This document shows, in pieces, positions 55,063 to 64,000 of a DNA stretch of 64,000 nucleotides. The notes beneath the pieces were generated by a model. It did no database searches and was not told the origin of the DNA. It was given only the letters and a program-made list of their open reading frames with translations. How positions within the stretch are numbered: the first letter of the stretch is position 1; each line of letters starts with the position of its first letter. This DNA is from Sebastes aleutianus. Taxonomy: Eukaryota; Chordata; Actinopteri; Perciformes; Sebastidae. Position numbers and translations under genes: made by a program. The stretch covers positions 9,764,617 to 9,828,616 of the forward strand of contig CAKAKS010000013.1 of assembly GCA_916700875.1 (NCBI GenBank), read 5' to 3'.

Positions 55063-55428
55063 GAGGAAGAGGAGCGCGATCCCCCTACTGGAACCCCGAG
55101 GTATTACCAACAGATCAACCCACACACACAAGGGATCTGCATCACCTATCTGCATTATTCCTCTTTCTGGTTCACTGCATATGTGCTGCATAGTCTCTAC
55201 AGTGACCAGTGTTGATGCATATTTACATCCAAAAATTAAATGACATGTCCTGAAACTGATACAGTAATAATTGAGACAACAAAGAAATTAGCTTTTCTCT
55301 AAATAAATGAATTATGCCTGAAAAATTAATTATTCTTGCATTATTCTTGCCTGTCACATTACCATGGAGATGTATTCTGTGCAGCTAGCCTGCTCCAGAC
55401 CAGAATAACAGCCAGGCTTGATTTATCC

Positions 55429-56090
55429 GGAGGCCTGTACTATGAAGCGAGTTCAACATCTCCAGGGTATCTTCTCGTTATCTGGCTTCACTAACTCTAA
55501 CAAACGAGATCACACTAAACTGTACTATGAAGCTGGTTATCAACTCGGTAAGTCAACCCGGAGTTTCTCAGTCTGGTTATGAGCGCGTTCATCCAGACTA
55601 ACAGTAACACAGTTGAAGCTGCCAGATGCAGGAAGAACAGCTGGTAAAAGAAAAAAACTCCAGATGTGTAAATGTGTAAATTAACAGAGTTATTAATTTA
55701 ACGGAATACTCAAAAGTCGAATATATTAGTGTAAATATAAATAGCTTTTCAGAGTGTAAAAGATGAATGGATAACTTATCTTTTTACCTTGGGAAGATGT
55801 TGTTGCATCTATGACTATTTAAACCTCCTTTCACCTGCGTCCCTCCTCTCTGACGGTGTGAAACAGACTCAAGAGCAAGTAAAAACAAATAGATATAAAA
55901 ACATAATTCAAAGCTGTAAACACCCCCAGCATAAAGTCAGCTGTCCTTCCTGCATTTTTCAGTTTAAACTGTGTTGTTTTTAGTCTGGATTATGACTTAA
56001 ACTTCTTCATATGTGTGTAATATTATCATACAATCACCGCACTGAGCTCTGATTGGTCAGTATGAGGTGCTTTTATACCAGTTGGGCCCA
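55429..56090. repeat. Dispersed DNA-transposon-like repeat (inverse of 23935-24585)
   Basis: Begins GGAGGCCTGTACTATGAAGC and carries a second internal ACTATGAAGCTGGTTATC. Its right part contains CTGATTGGTCAGTATGAGG, shared in inverse with about 23930. Confidence 0.55.
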
Positions 56091-56394
56091 GTTCCAAACC
56101 CCTCCCCTACACCCTCTCCCTACCTACTTCCACTCCGTTTGCGCGTTCATGTGGAGGCTCCGCCATATTAAGGGCCATTCCAAACCAATTCACGGGGAGT
56201 GGAAGTGGGTTATAAAACCCTCCAACAGCGAGCTGCACCGATGCCGACTCAACCAGCTGTGTTCATCCTGGAACACGATCTAATGTCGGTTCCGTGCGAC
56301 TACCGGTACAAACATTTACTTGTAAACTGCTCAAACTGATAGACATTTAATTTATTCTACTTTATTGTCATATAGACGTCAACAACATAGAATA
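56091..56394. other. No gene recognised
   Basis: Includes a GC-richer stretch with CCCCTCCCCTACACCCTC. No supported feature. Confidence 0.4.
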
Positions 56395-57204
56395 AATAGA
56401 TTGACACCTACAAAGCGCTAGACGGTCAGGCCCCATCATATCTTAAAGAGCTCATAGTACCCTACTACCCCACTAGAGCACTGCGCTCCCAGAATGCAGC
56501 AGGGTAACTTGAGGTTCCTAGAGTCTCCAAAAGTAGAATGGGAGCCAGAGCCTTCAGCTATCAAGCTCCTCTTCTGTGGAACCAGCTCCCAGTTTCAGTC
56601 CGGGAGGCAGACACCCTCTCTACATTTAAGAGTAGGCTAAAGACTTTCCTCTTTGATAACGCTTATAGTTAGGGCTGCCTTTGACCAGCCCCTAGTTCTG
56701 CTGCTATAGACTGCCGGGGGACTTCCTATGACACACTGAGCTCCTCTCTCCTTTCTCCTTCGGTATATATTCATGTCCCATTCATGCAGGTTACTAACTC
56801 GATTACTTCCCCGGTCTTTGTGCTTTCTCGTCTCGCAGGTATCCATGGATCGGGGTTACACCTGGATCGGGGTTGCATCTGGAGCATGGCTGCATCTGCT
56901 GCTGCGTCTGCTGCCCCGTCTGCTGCCCCGTCTGCTGCCTGCATGACACCCACTGCTACATCATTATTTTTAGCCTTTTTATTATTAGTAGTATAGGTTA
57001 TATTTCTATTATTATTACAGTTATTATTTCCGATAGTTGTATTATCACTCTTTTACATCCATTGCTATTGATTTTTGTTTTGTTTTTACAGCTGCTGTGC
57101 TATTATTGTGGTTGCTGTACATCTCTCCCCCCCCGGTCGAGGCAGATGGCCGCCCACCCAGAGCCCGGTTCAACACCATAGAAAAATTGCTGGATATATA
57201 TATA
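56395..57204 (+). mobile_element. L2-like LINE, 3' end of ORF2 plus 3' UTR
   Basis: The plus-strand frame reads YKALDGQAPSYLKEL, PTRALRSQ, then a stop at TAA, and beyond it SRMGARAFSYQAPLLWNQLP and STFKSRLKTFLFDNAYS. This is the standard C-terminus of L2/CR1-type reverse-transcriptase proteins. The 3' UTR with CGAGGCAGATGGCCGCCCAC follows. 5'-truncated and dead. A Tc1-like element is inserted at its 3' side. Confidence 0.82.
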
Positions 57205-58828
57205 CAGACGTAGGCAAAATCGTTGGTACCCTTCCGTTAAAGAAAGAAAAACCCACAATGGTCACTGAAATAACTTGAAACTGACAAAAGTAATAATAAA
57301 TAAAAATTCACTGAAAATGAACTAATGAAAATCAGACATTGTTTTTGAATTATGGTTCAACAGAATCATTTTAAAAAACAAACTAATGAAACTGGCCTAG
57401 ACAAAAATGATGGTACCCTTAACTTAATATTTTGTTGCACAACCTTTTGAGGCAATCACTGCAATCAAGTGATTTCTGTAACTCTCAATGAGACTTCTGC
57501 ACCTGTCGACAGGTATGTTGGCCCACTCCTCGTGAGCAAACTGCTCCAGCTGTCTCAGGTTTGAAGGGTGCCTTCTGCAGACAGCATGTTTCAGCTCCTT
57601 CCACAGATGTTCAATAGGATTTAGATCAGGGCTCATAGAAGGCCACTTCAGAATAGTCCAATGTTTTGTTCTTAGCCATTCTTGGGTGTTTTTAGCTGTG
57701 TTTTGGGTCATTATCCTGTTTGAGGACCCATGACCTGCAACTGAGACCAAGCTTTCTGACACTGGGCAGCACATTTCGCTCCAGAATGCCTTGATAGTCT
57801 TGAGATTTCATTGTACCCTGCACAGATTCAAGACACCCTGTGCCAGATGCAACAAAGCAGCCCCATAACATAACCGAGCCTCCTCCATGTTTCACATTAG
57901 GTACAGTGTTCTTTTCTTTGGATGCTTCATTTTTGCGTCTGTGAACATAGAGCTGATGTGACTTGCCAAAAAGCTCCAGTTTTGTCTCATCTGTCCAAAG
58001 GACATTCTCCCAGAAGCTTTGTGGCTTGTCAATATGCATTTTGGAAAATTCCAGTCTCGCTTTTTTATGATTTGGTGTCCTCCTGGGTCGTCTTCCATTA
58101 AGTCCACTTTGGCTCAAACAGTGACGGATGGTGCAATCTGACACTGATGTACCTTGACCTTGGAGTTCACCTCTAATCTCTTTGGAAGTTGTTCTGGGCT
58201 CTTTGGTTACCATTCGTATTATCCGTCTCTTCGATTTGTCATCAATTTTCCTCTCGCGGCCACGTCCAGGGAGGTAGGCTACAGTCCCATGGACCTTAAA
58301 CTTCTGAATAATATGTGCAGCTGTAGTCACAGGAACATCAAGCTGCTTGGAGATGGTCTTATAGCCTTTACCTTTAACATGAAGGTCTATAATGTTCTTT
58401 CTAATCTCCTGAGACAACTCTCTCCTTAGCTTTCTGTGGTCCATGTTCAGTGTGGTACACACCATGATACCAAACAGCACAGTGACTACTTTTCACCCTT
58501 TAAATAGGCAGACTGACTGATTACAAGTTTGAAGATACCTGTGATGCTATTTACAGGACACACCTTAGTTTAATATGTCCCTATGGTCACATTATTTTAC
58601 ATCTTTTCTAGGGGTACCATCATTTTTTGTCCAGGTCAGTTTCATTAGTTTTTTTTTTTTTAAATGATTCTGTTGAACCACAATTCAAAAACAATGTCTG
58701 ATTTTCATTAGTTCATTTTCAGTAATTTTTTATTTATTATTACTTTTGTCAGTTTCAAGTTATTTCAGTGACCATTGTGGGTTTTTCTCTCTTTAACAGA
58801 AGGGTACCAACAACTTTGCCTACGTCTG
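57205..58828 (-). mobile_element. Tc1-like transposon, 1.6 kb, ~220-bp TIRs
   Basis: Ends CAGACGTAGGC and its inverse, with TA at both borders (57203-57204, 58829-58830). The inverted ends run about 215-220 bp and share GTGGGTTTTTCT, AATGAACT and GGGTACCATCATT landmarks with few differences. It encloses one transposase gene on the minus strand. Confidence 0.93.
57424..58480 (-). pseudogene. Tc1-like transposase, frameshifted
   Basis: Two frames together cover a full-length Tc1 transposase: 57692-58480 (helix-turn-helix start MDHRKLRRELSQEIRKNI, a second HTH after GRGRERKIDDKSKRRI, first Asp in LWTDETK, GGGSVMLWGCF, second Asp in QDNDPKHS) and 57424-57774 (KNTQEWLRTKHW, then PDLNPIEHLWKEL with the Glu, and the C-terminus). 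The two join near 57695-57705, where two bases seem to be missing. All three DD34E-type residues are present but in different frames, so no active enzyme is expected. The rest of the gene is otherwise clean. Confidence 0.9.
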
Positions 58829-58830
58829 TA

Positions 58831-59240
58831 TATACATACACAACGTATATATATATATTTTTTTAATCCCTTTCAGAAGCTATAACTCCATGATTTATTA
58901 TATCTTCAACTGTGCAATACTGACTAAACAGTACAACAATTTAGTGCAATAATTCAGCTGTGCAATAATCTGGTTTACTGAAGCATTAATACTGCAAGTA
59001 TTTATACAGAACATTTAAACTAATATTCTTATTTTATACTATTCTTCCATTTTTATAAATGCATGTATTTATATTATTTGCATATATCTTATTTTTCAGC
59101 ATTATTATTTGCACTGTCGTTATATATATTTCTTATTTATATTTACTTATGATTTTTCTTTTTTTCTATATTTATATTTTAGAATGTGAAAATCCCCCCG
59201 GGGATCAATAAAGTATTTCTGATTCTGATATTTATTTCCT
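58831..59240 (+). mobile_element. LINE 3'-UTR relic ending in GATTCTGATA
   Basis: CTGTGCAATA motifs, then CCCCGGGGATCAATAAAGTA and TTTCTGATTCTGATA, the typical end of fish LINEs. It may be the continuation of the LINE split by the Tc1 insertion, or a second copy. Confidence 0.55.
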
Positions 59241-59641
59241 TACAGGAGAGAGGGAAGTAGCTGCTGTATTGATCCCCTCGACCTTAAAGAAGGAGCTTCA
59301 TTCAGCTATGAGTTTAAGACTACAAACAGAGTTCACTCCAACACGGAGTGGGAGGGTGGAGGGGCCGGATTGGAATTGGGCCATAGAGTCACTGTTGATC
59401 TCAAAGCAGATCATACTTCCTGTTCTTCCTCAGTTGTAAAAATCTAATCTACTAAAGTGGCTCCATCTGGTGTCAGAAGTACATTAGTGTTCCTGTCTTG
59501 GTGTCAGTCCACTGGTCAGTCATGTGTAATCAGTAGCAGAGTAAGAAGTCCTGTGAGGACTAAAGACAGACTGTAGATTGTCTCTGTTCTACCTGTAATA
59601 ACTGAACTTGTATCTGATGTGTTTCTGTCTCCTCTCACAGG
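59241..59641 (+). promoter_or_regulatory. Upstream flank of Ig copy 7
   Basis: The last 250 bases match the sequences before copies 1, 2 and 6, ending in the TCTCCTCTCACAG acceptor one base before ATG. No intact 5' UTR module lies nearby. Confidence 0.55.
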
Positions 59642-62600
59642 ATGAAGATGATCTGCAGCATCCTGCTGCTCCTCAGTCTGACCTCCTGTGTCTCTGGTTA
59701 GTTGACCTTCACTTTATTATCCACAAACACTAAATACACTTTCAGACAAACATCTCTAGATGGAGTTTGACATGTTCAAGTTGTCAGTTTGTCTGCTGCT
59801 CACTTTCCCTCTCTGTCTCCTCTACAGGAGCATTTGAAGTGAATGTGACACAGACCTCCTATCAGGCAGAGGAGAACCACAACATCACACTGGAGTGGAT
59901 GTTCACAACCAGAACCAGCAGTTCCTCCAACTCACTTTTTATCTACTGTGAGATGTTAGCTAAGCACAAAGCCTCATGTCTGTTTGATCTCTATGGAGGT
60001 GTTGAGGTCCCAGAGTCTCAGGATGAACAGTTTGCAGGACGAGTCCGGTGGGACAAAGACGTCCTCAGAGACGGACGAATCAGACTTCACATGTCCAGAC
60101 TCAGGACTAATGACTCTGGTGTGTACCGGTGTGAAGTGCACACAGGTGATGGTAGGAGCTACAAGATATGTCACCTCAATGTCACAGGTGAGTTGATTCA
60201 GTAGAAGTCAGTCAGTGAAACCAGACTAAGAGTCTACAGCCCTGCTAGTGCTAAACACATCTTAGTTTAGCATGTTAGCATGCTGCAGGGGTCATACTGG
60301 TTAGCTAGCATAGCTAGCTAGTATAAAAGTAGTCTCAGCTTCATCCCTGCTGGAGCTGTACCAAAGAACACATATTACTAATAGGCCTGTGGGAAGACAC
60401 CCAAAATTTTGAGATACCCCTACCGGAGGTAGAACAAAGCACAACAATGTTTTTTATATTCTCTTAGGTCTCCCATATATGAAATGGATTCTTGTATAAA
60501 ATATTTTACTGCAAAAGTGGTTAAATTGACAGATATTGTGACATAACCCATAAATAAAATAAACACAAAATAAAGCCAGGCCGAATGGGAGATGGTACAC
60601 CAAAGCTCATGTAATTTCATAATGGAAGCTCTGATTGATCCCAAATTTGGTGTGATAGTGGACATAGGGTTCCTCTACATGTGTGAAGAAACAGAATGTG
60701 AATATATTGATGCGTTGAGGAAATACAGTACTACAAACACATAAGTACAATATGCGGAAGTATCAAATTTGAAGGTCTATGATGAATGTATTCATTTACT
60801 TTTAGTTAGCTTTGGCTGGGATTGTCCTAGAAACACCAATCAGGATTTTCTGGAATGGTATGACTGTGCTGAATCCAGCAATATATGATATGTAACTGTA
60901 GCAGGTATGGTCAATGGTCTACATTAAGAAATGTATCACATGTTCCAAGCATGAAATGGGGGTAAATGGCATATCTGCAGTCAAAGGATACTTATTAATA
61001 CACTTCAATCAGGTAGACACACCAGTTATTAAAAGTTTTGTATCAACTTAAATTTAAGGAGTAAATAAATGTTCTTGATGCAATTGCAAGTAATAATTTG
61101 CACTTAAACCTTTAAGTAAGGGATAATGTACAGCGAGCCGGTCATTGTTGGGGAATAAACCTTGACAGGGTGATGCGGCACCCCGATGCAAAGCATCTCC
61201 CTGAAGGGGTTTATTTCACAACAATGACCCACTAGCTGTACATTATCCCGCTTATTACACGGCTAATTACTTCAGAAATCAATAATTTGACACAAAAACG
61301 ATCCTCCACAGTCCGAGATCAGAACTGCGCGCATAGCAACGGTTTGTTATACATAGCAACTGTCTGTTATACATAGCAACAGTCTGTTATACATAGCAAC
61401 GGTCTGTTATACATATCAATGGTCTGTTATAAAGAAATAACAAAGAGTAGAACGCCATGATTGACCGATCAGAATCGAGTATTCAACAAAGTCATGTAAT
61501 AAGTATGAATATATAACACCCATATGAACATAAAACATTCCCTGGTCTATTTGTTTCTTGCTTTTTCCATCTTTTGAATGCAGCATGTCCATCCACATTA
61601 TCTTCGGTCACAAAATGTGTCATGTTTGGACCGTCAGGAAAGGTGCACAAGCAAAACTCATTTCACACTGAGAAATGCATTTGAATTTCATCACTGCAGT
61701 ATGGGTGTGGGATGTTTCTGAGCTTTTGTGGAGCCGCTGGTTTCTGGAAGAACGTGGCCTCATGGATCCGTCTTCTGACTGTCTATTCTTTTCCAATGGG
61801 ATTCCAGAGAAGTGCCTTTGGAGGATGTCTATGATGCCACATTGCTGGCTGATAGAGTATGGTCTAGACCTGCTCTATATGAAAAGTGTCTTTGGATAAC
61901 TTTTGTTTTGATTTGATGCTATATTAATACCTTGAATTGAATACATTGCTCTCAGAACATGTTGCTTGAAAGCATCTCATTATTAATAAGTATCTATTGA
62001 CTGCAGATATGCCATTTACCCCCATTTCATGCTTGGAACACATGATACATTTCTTAATGTAGACCATTGACCATACCTGCTACAGTTACATATCATATAT
62101 TGCTGGATTCAGCACAGTCATACCATTCCAGAAAATCCTGATTGGTGTTTCTAGGAGAATCCCAGCCAAAGCTACCTAAAAGTAAATGAATACATTCATC
62201 ATAGACCTTCAAATTTGATACTTCCGCTTATTGTACTTATGTGTTTGTAGTACTGTATTTCCTCAACGCATCAATATATTCACATTCTGTTTCTTCACAC
62301 GCGTAGAGGAACCCCCTGGCCATTATCACGTCAAATTTGGGATCAATCAGAGCTAGCATTATGAAATTACATGAGCTTTGGTGTACCATCTCCCATTCAG
62401 CCTGGCTTCATTTTGCGCTTTTTCTATTTATGGGTTATGTCACAATATCTGTCAATTTAACCATTTTTGCAGTAAAATATTTTTATACAAGAATCCATTT
62501 CATATATGGGAGACCTAGGACAATATGAAAATCATTGTTGTGCTTTGTTCTACCTCCGGTAGGGGTATCTCGAAAACTAAAGCACTTTTGGGGGTCTTCC

Positions 62601-63104
62601 CACAGGCCTATAAGAAGTGAAAGTCAACTGGTCGTTCCATTACAACGTCAGCTCCCAGCAGCAGAGCTACGCTTCCGCCATTTTGGACTGAAAGCGACTA
62701 CCAGACGCAGTAAAACGTACGTCATGGCTACCGCTGATGAAGACTAGGATCATATTTAGTCTTTCTTTTGTCAGTCTGCTGGATTTATTTAGTTTCCTGT
62801 TTCAGTAAAATGGTTCCACTTCAGACAATCAGACACATTTTATTTTCTGTCCTTTACAGCAGCTGCTGATGAGCCCAAACCTCCGACACCAACAATGAGA
62901 CCACAACCAGAGAGTCTGGGAACGATCGGCTTCTCCGTTATACTGACAGTTCTACTGGTTCTCTGTGCTGGATTCTGCATTACCTTCCTTCATAAACGTA
63001 TTCGTAGGCCTATTAGAAGAAACACCGAAACAGACATACAGAAGAGTCTATGTGACCCGGGGGAGGTTATACCTCTGGAGGAGAGAGGACAGAGAGAGAG
63101 ATGA
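59642..63104 (+). CDS. V-set Ig membrane protein, copy 7 (replaced short tail)
   Basis: Exons 59642-59696, 59828-60187 and 62860-63104 (GT/AG, phase 1), 219 aa. Leader and V domain are intact: EWMF and IYC in the exchanged positions, GRVRW, DSGVYRC, and CHLNVT at the end. The membrane segment reads GTIGFSVILTVLLVLCAGFC. The tail is unlike the long-tailed copies: KRIRRPIRRNTETDIQKS... EERGQRER, basic then mixed charge, with no tyrosine. Intron 2 is 2.67 kb because a Harbinger-like element inserted; without it the intron equals that of copy 3. A separate fossil of another membrane exon lies at 63556-63760. This is the second-best candidate for an expressed non-signalling form. Confidence 0.75.
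60383..62610. mobile_element. PIF/Harbinger-like element with ~620-bp TIRs
   Basis: Ends TAGGCCTGTGGG and CCCACAGGCCTA. Comparison with the empty site in copy 3 intron 2 (ATTACTAAGAAGTG near 21360) shows a 3-bp duplication TAA, typical of PIF/Harbinger. The arms (about 60383-61003 and 61981-62610) are inverted copies with scattered differences. The centre holds the GGTCTGTTATACATAGC repeat. No transposase frame is present. Confidence 0.8.
61140..61430. repeat. Internal repeat shared with the copy 5 insertion
   Basis: Shares ACAACAATGACCCxCTAGCTG, TTATTACACGGCTA and tandem GTTATACATAGCAACxGTCT units with 35760-36033. It is probably an independent element nested in the Harbinger-like one. Confidence 0.65.
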
Positions 63105-63309
63105 TAGTGGTATCATCAATGTGTGCAAAAACAGAAAATGTCACAGAATGATGCATGTTTTTGGGATACAGTGTAAATATAGAACACACAGCATTTTTAG
63201 CTTTATAAAATGTTGAACTATGTTGTATGTGTAAGTCTAAGTCAACCACCAGGTGTCGCTGGTGAGCTGTCAATCCCCATCCAGAATTGAGCAATTATCT
63301 ATGTTTGTC

Positions 63310-63535
63310 CCTTACAGGACACCGTAGTTATGAAATCCAGGGTGCATCCCAAAGCTCTTATTTGTCGTTTCCTCGCTCCTCGCTTGAACCGGAAGTTGTC
63401 CTGGTCCGCCATCTTGAAGACCGTCCCAAAGCTCTTATTTCTGCACCGAGGAGCGAGGATCGAGGAGGGAGGAGGGATCTCTGAGGAGCGAGGAGCGAGG
63501 ATACACGAAAGCATCCTTCACGGAAGTCTTTTACC
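63310..63535. repeat. Purine/pyrimidine-rich repeat with internal duplication
   Basis: TCCCAAAGCTCTTATTT occurs at about 63347 and 63425, and CGAGGAGCGAGGA units lie around 63450-63500. Looks like a dispersed repeat. It separates copy 7 from the fossil exon. Confidence 0.5.
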
Positions 63536-63555
63536 GACCGACACGCCCCCTTATT

Positions 63556-63760
63556 GGATATCAGTTACTGATTGGACTGCCAGCAGCTTTACTGGTTCTC
63601 TGTGCTGGACTCTGCTTTGTCATCTATCTTATATGTACTAGAAGACGAAACATCTAATGAGCCGTACAGATGATGAGTTTCTTGGAGAAACAACCCATCT
63701 CGACAAACCAAACGACAACCTCCAGTGCTGAGATAAGGTTGTTGCAAACCTTTACTATTC
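63556..63760 (+). pseudogene. Fossil membrane/tail exon of an Ig copy
   Basis: The frame GLPAALLVLCAGLCFVIYLI and then CTRRRNI* resembles the family membrane segment. Beyond the stop, MMSFLEKQPISTNQTTTSSA-like codons and GAGATAAGG follow the long-tail version. No acceptor or V exon was recognised next to it. It is a decayed remnant of an additional copy, or the former tail exon of copy 7. Confidence 0.6.
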
Positions 63761-64000
63761 CAGGTCAATGCCTTAAATGTTCGATGCAAAGCACCACGTG
63801 AATGTTTCTGCCTAGAAATGAGCCTGTTGATCTTTACGGTGAATCACGGCGAATGAGAGGTGTGGTGTGTGGGGGGGCGTGATGGTGAGACAACGCTGAT
63901 GAGTTATTGAGCTGAATTTGAGTTGATCTGTTACATCTTTAAGGTGCTGATGGCTCACAAGCACAAATAACCCTGCTGCTTTAAATGTTAATGTGATGTG
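63761..64000. other. No gene recognised
   Basis: Non-coding by inspection, with a short G-run near 63870. Confidence 0.4.

Overview
The window looks like the genome of a ray-finned (probably percomorph) fish. The genes have introns with GT/AG borders. The DNA is AT-rich and full of Tc1-like elements, MITEs, LINE tails, a tRNA-derived SINE, LTRs and minisatellites. No bacterial-style operon, rRNA gene or free-standing tRNA gene was seen.

The host content is one multicopy family of small type I membrane proteins with a single V-type immunoglobulin domain. Seven copies were found: copy 1 (+, 4085-5339), copy 2 (-, 11813-13236), copy 3 (+, 20869-22023, broken), copy 4 (-, 26794-29164), copy 5 (-, 36000-36921, leader lost), copy 6 (+, 40370-41977) and copy 7 (+, 59642-63104). 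Each intact copy has a 55-nt signal-peptide exon, a V exon of 360 nt (348 nt in copy 4) and an exon for stalk, membrane segment and tail. The ATG exon follows a splice acceptor. A short recurrent block ending in a splice donor, found upstream of copies 2, 3, 4 and 6, is the likely 5' UTR exon. Copies 1 and 2 keep a long tail with two tyrosine motifs. Copies 4, 5, 6 and 7 have lost it in four different ways. The V domain resembles the PD-L1/B7 fold by pattern, but the B-strand Cys and C-strand Trp appear exchanged.

The array grew by local direct and inverted duplication. Copies 1 and 2 are tail to tail. Copies 5 and 6 are head to head around an inverted repeat. The 8.4-10.2 kb block is repeated at 32.8-34.4 kb. 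Between the copies lie 11-bp, 19-bp and 42-bp tandem arrays, a solo LTR, MITEs, a Tc1-like element with a frameshift (57205-58828) and a long-TIR Harbinger-like element (60383-62610).

The standout is an endogenous retrovirus on the minus strand (43774-53202). Its two 369-bp LTRs look identical, and it is flanked by the 4-bp duplication CTAG. It has lost gag, protease and most of reverse transcriptase but keeps RNase H, integrase (one frameshift) and a large env region. One frame, interrupted by only two stop codons, carries a leader, two V-like Ig domains, a Thr-rich segment and a complete surface plus transmembrane envelope. I know of no described retrovirus whose env frame carries such Ig domains, so this is the best candidate for an undescribed system. 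It sits inside an intron of what may be a different, otherwise unrecognised host gene.
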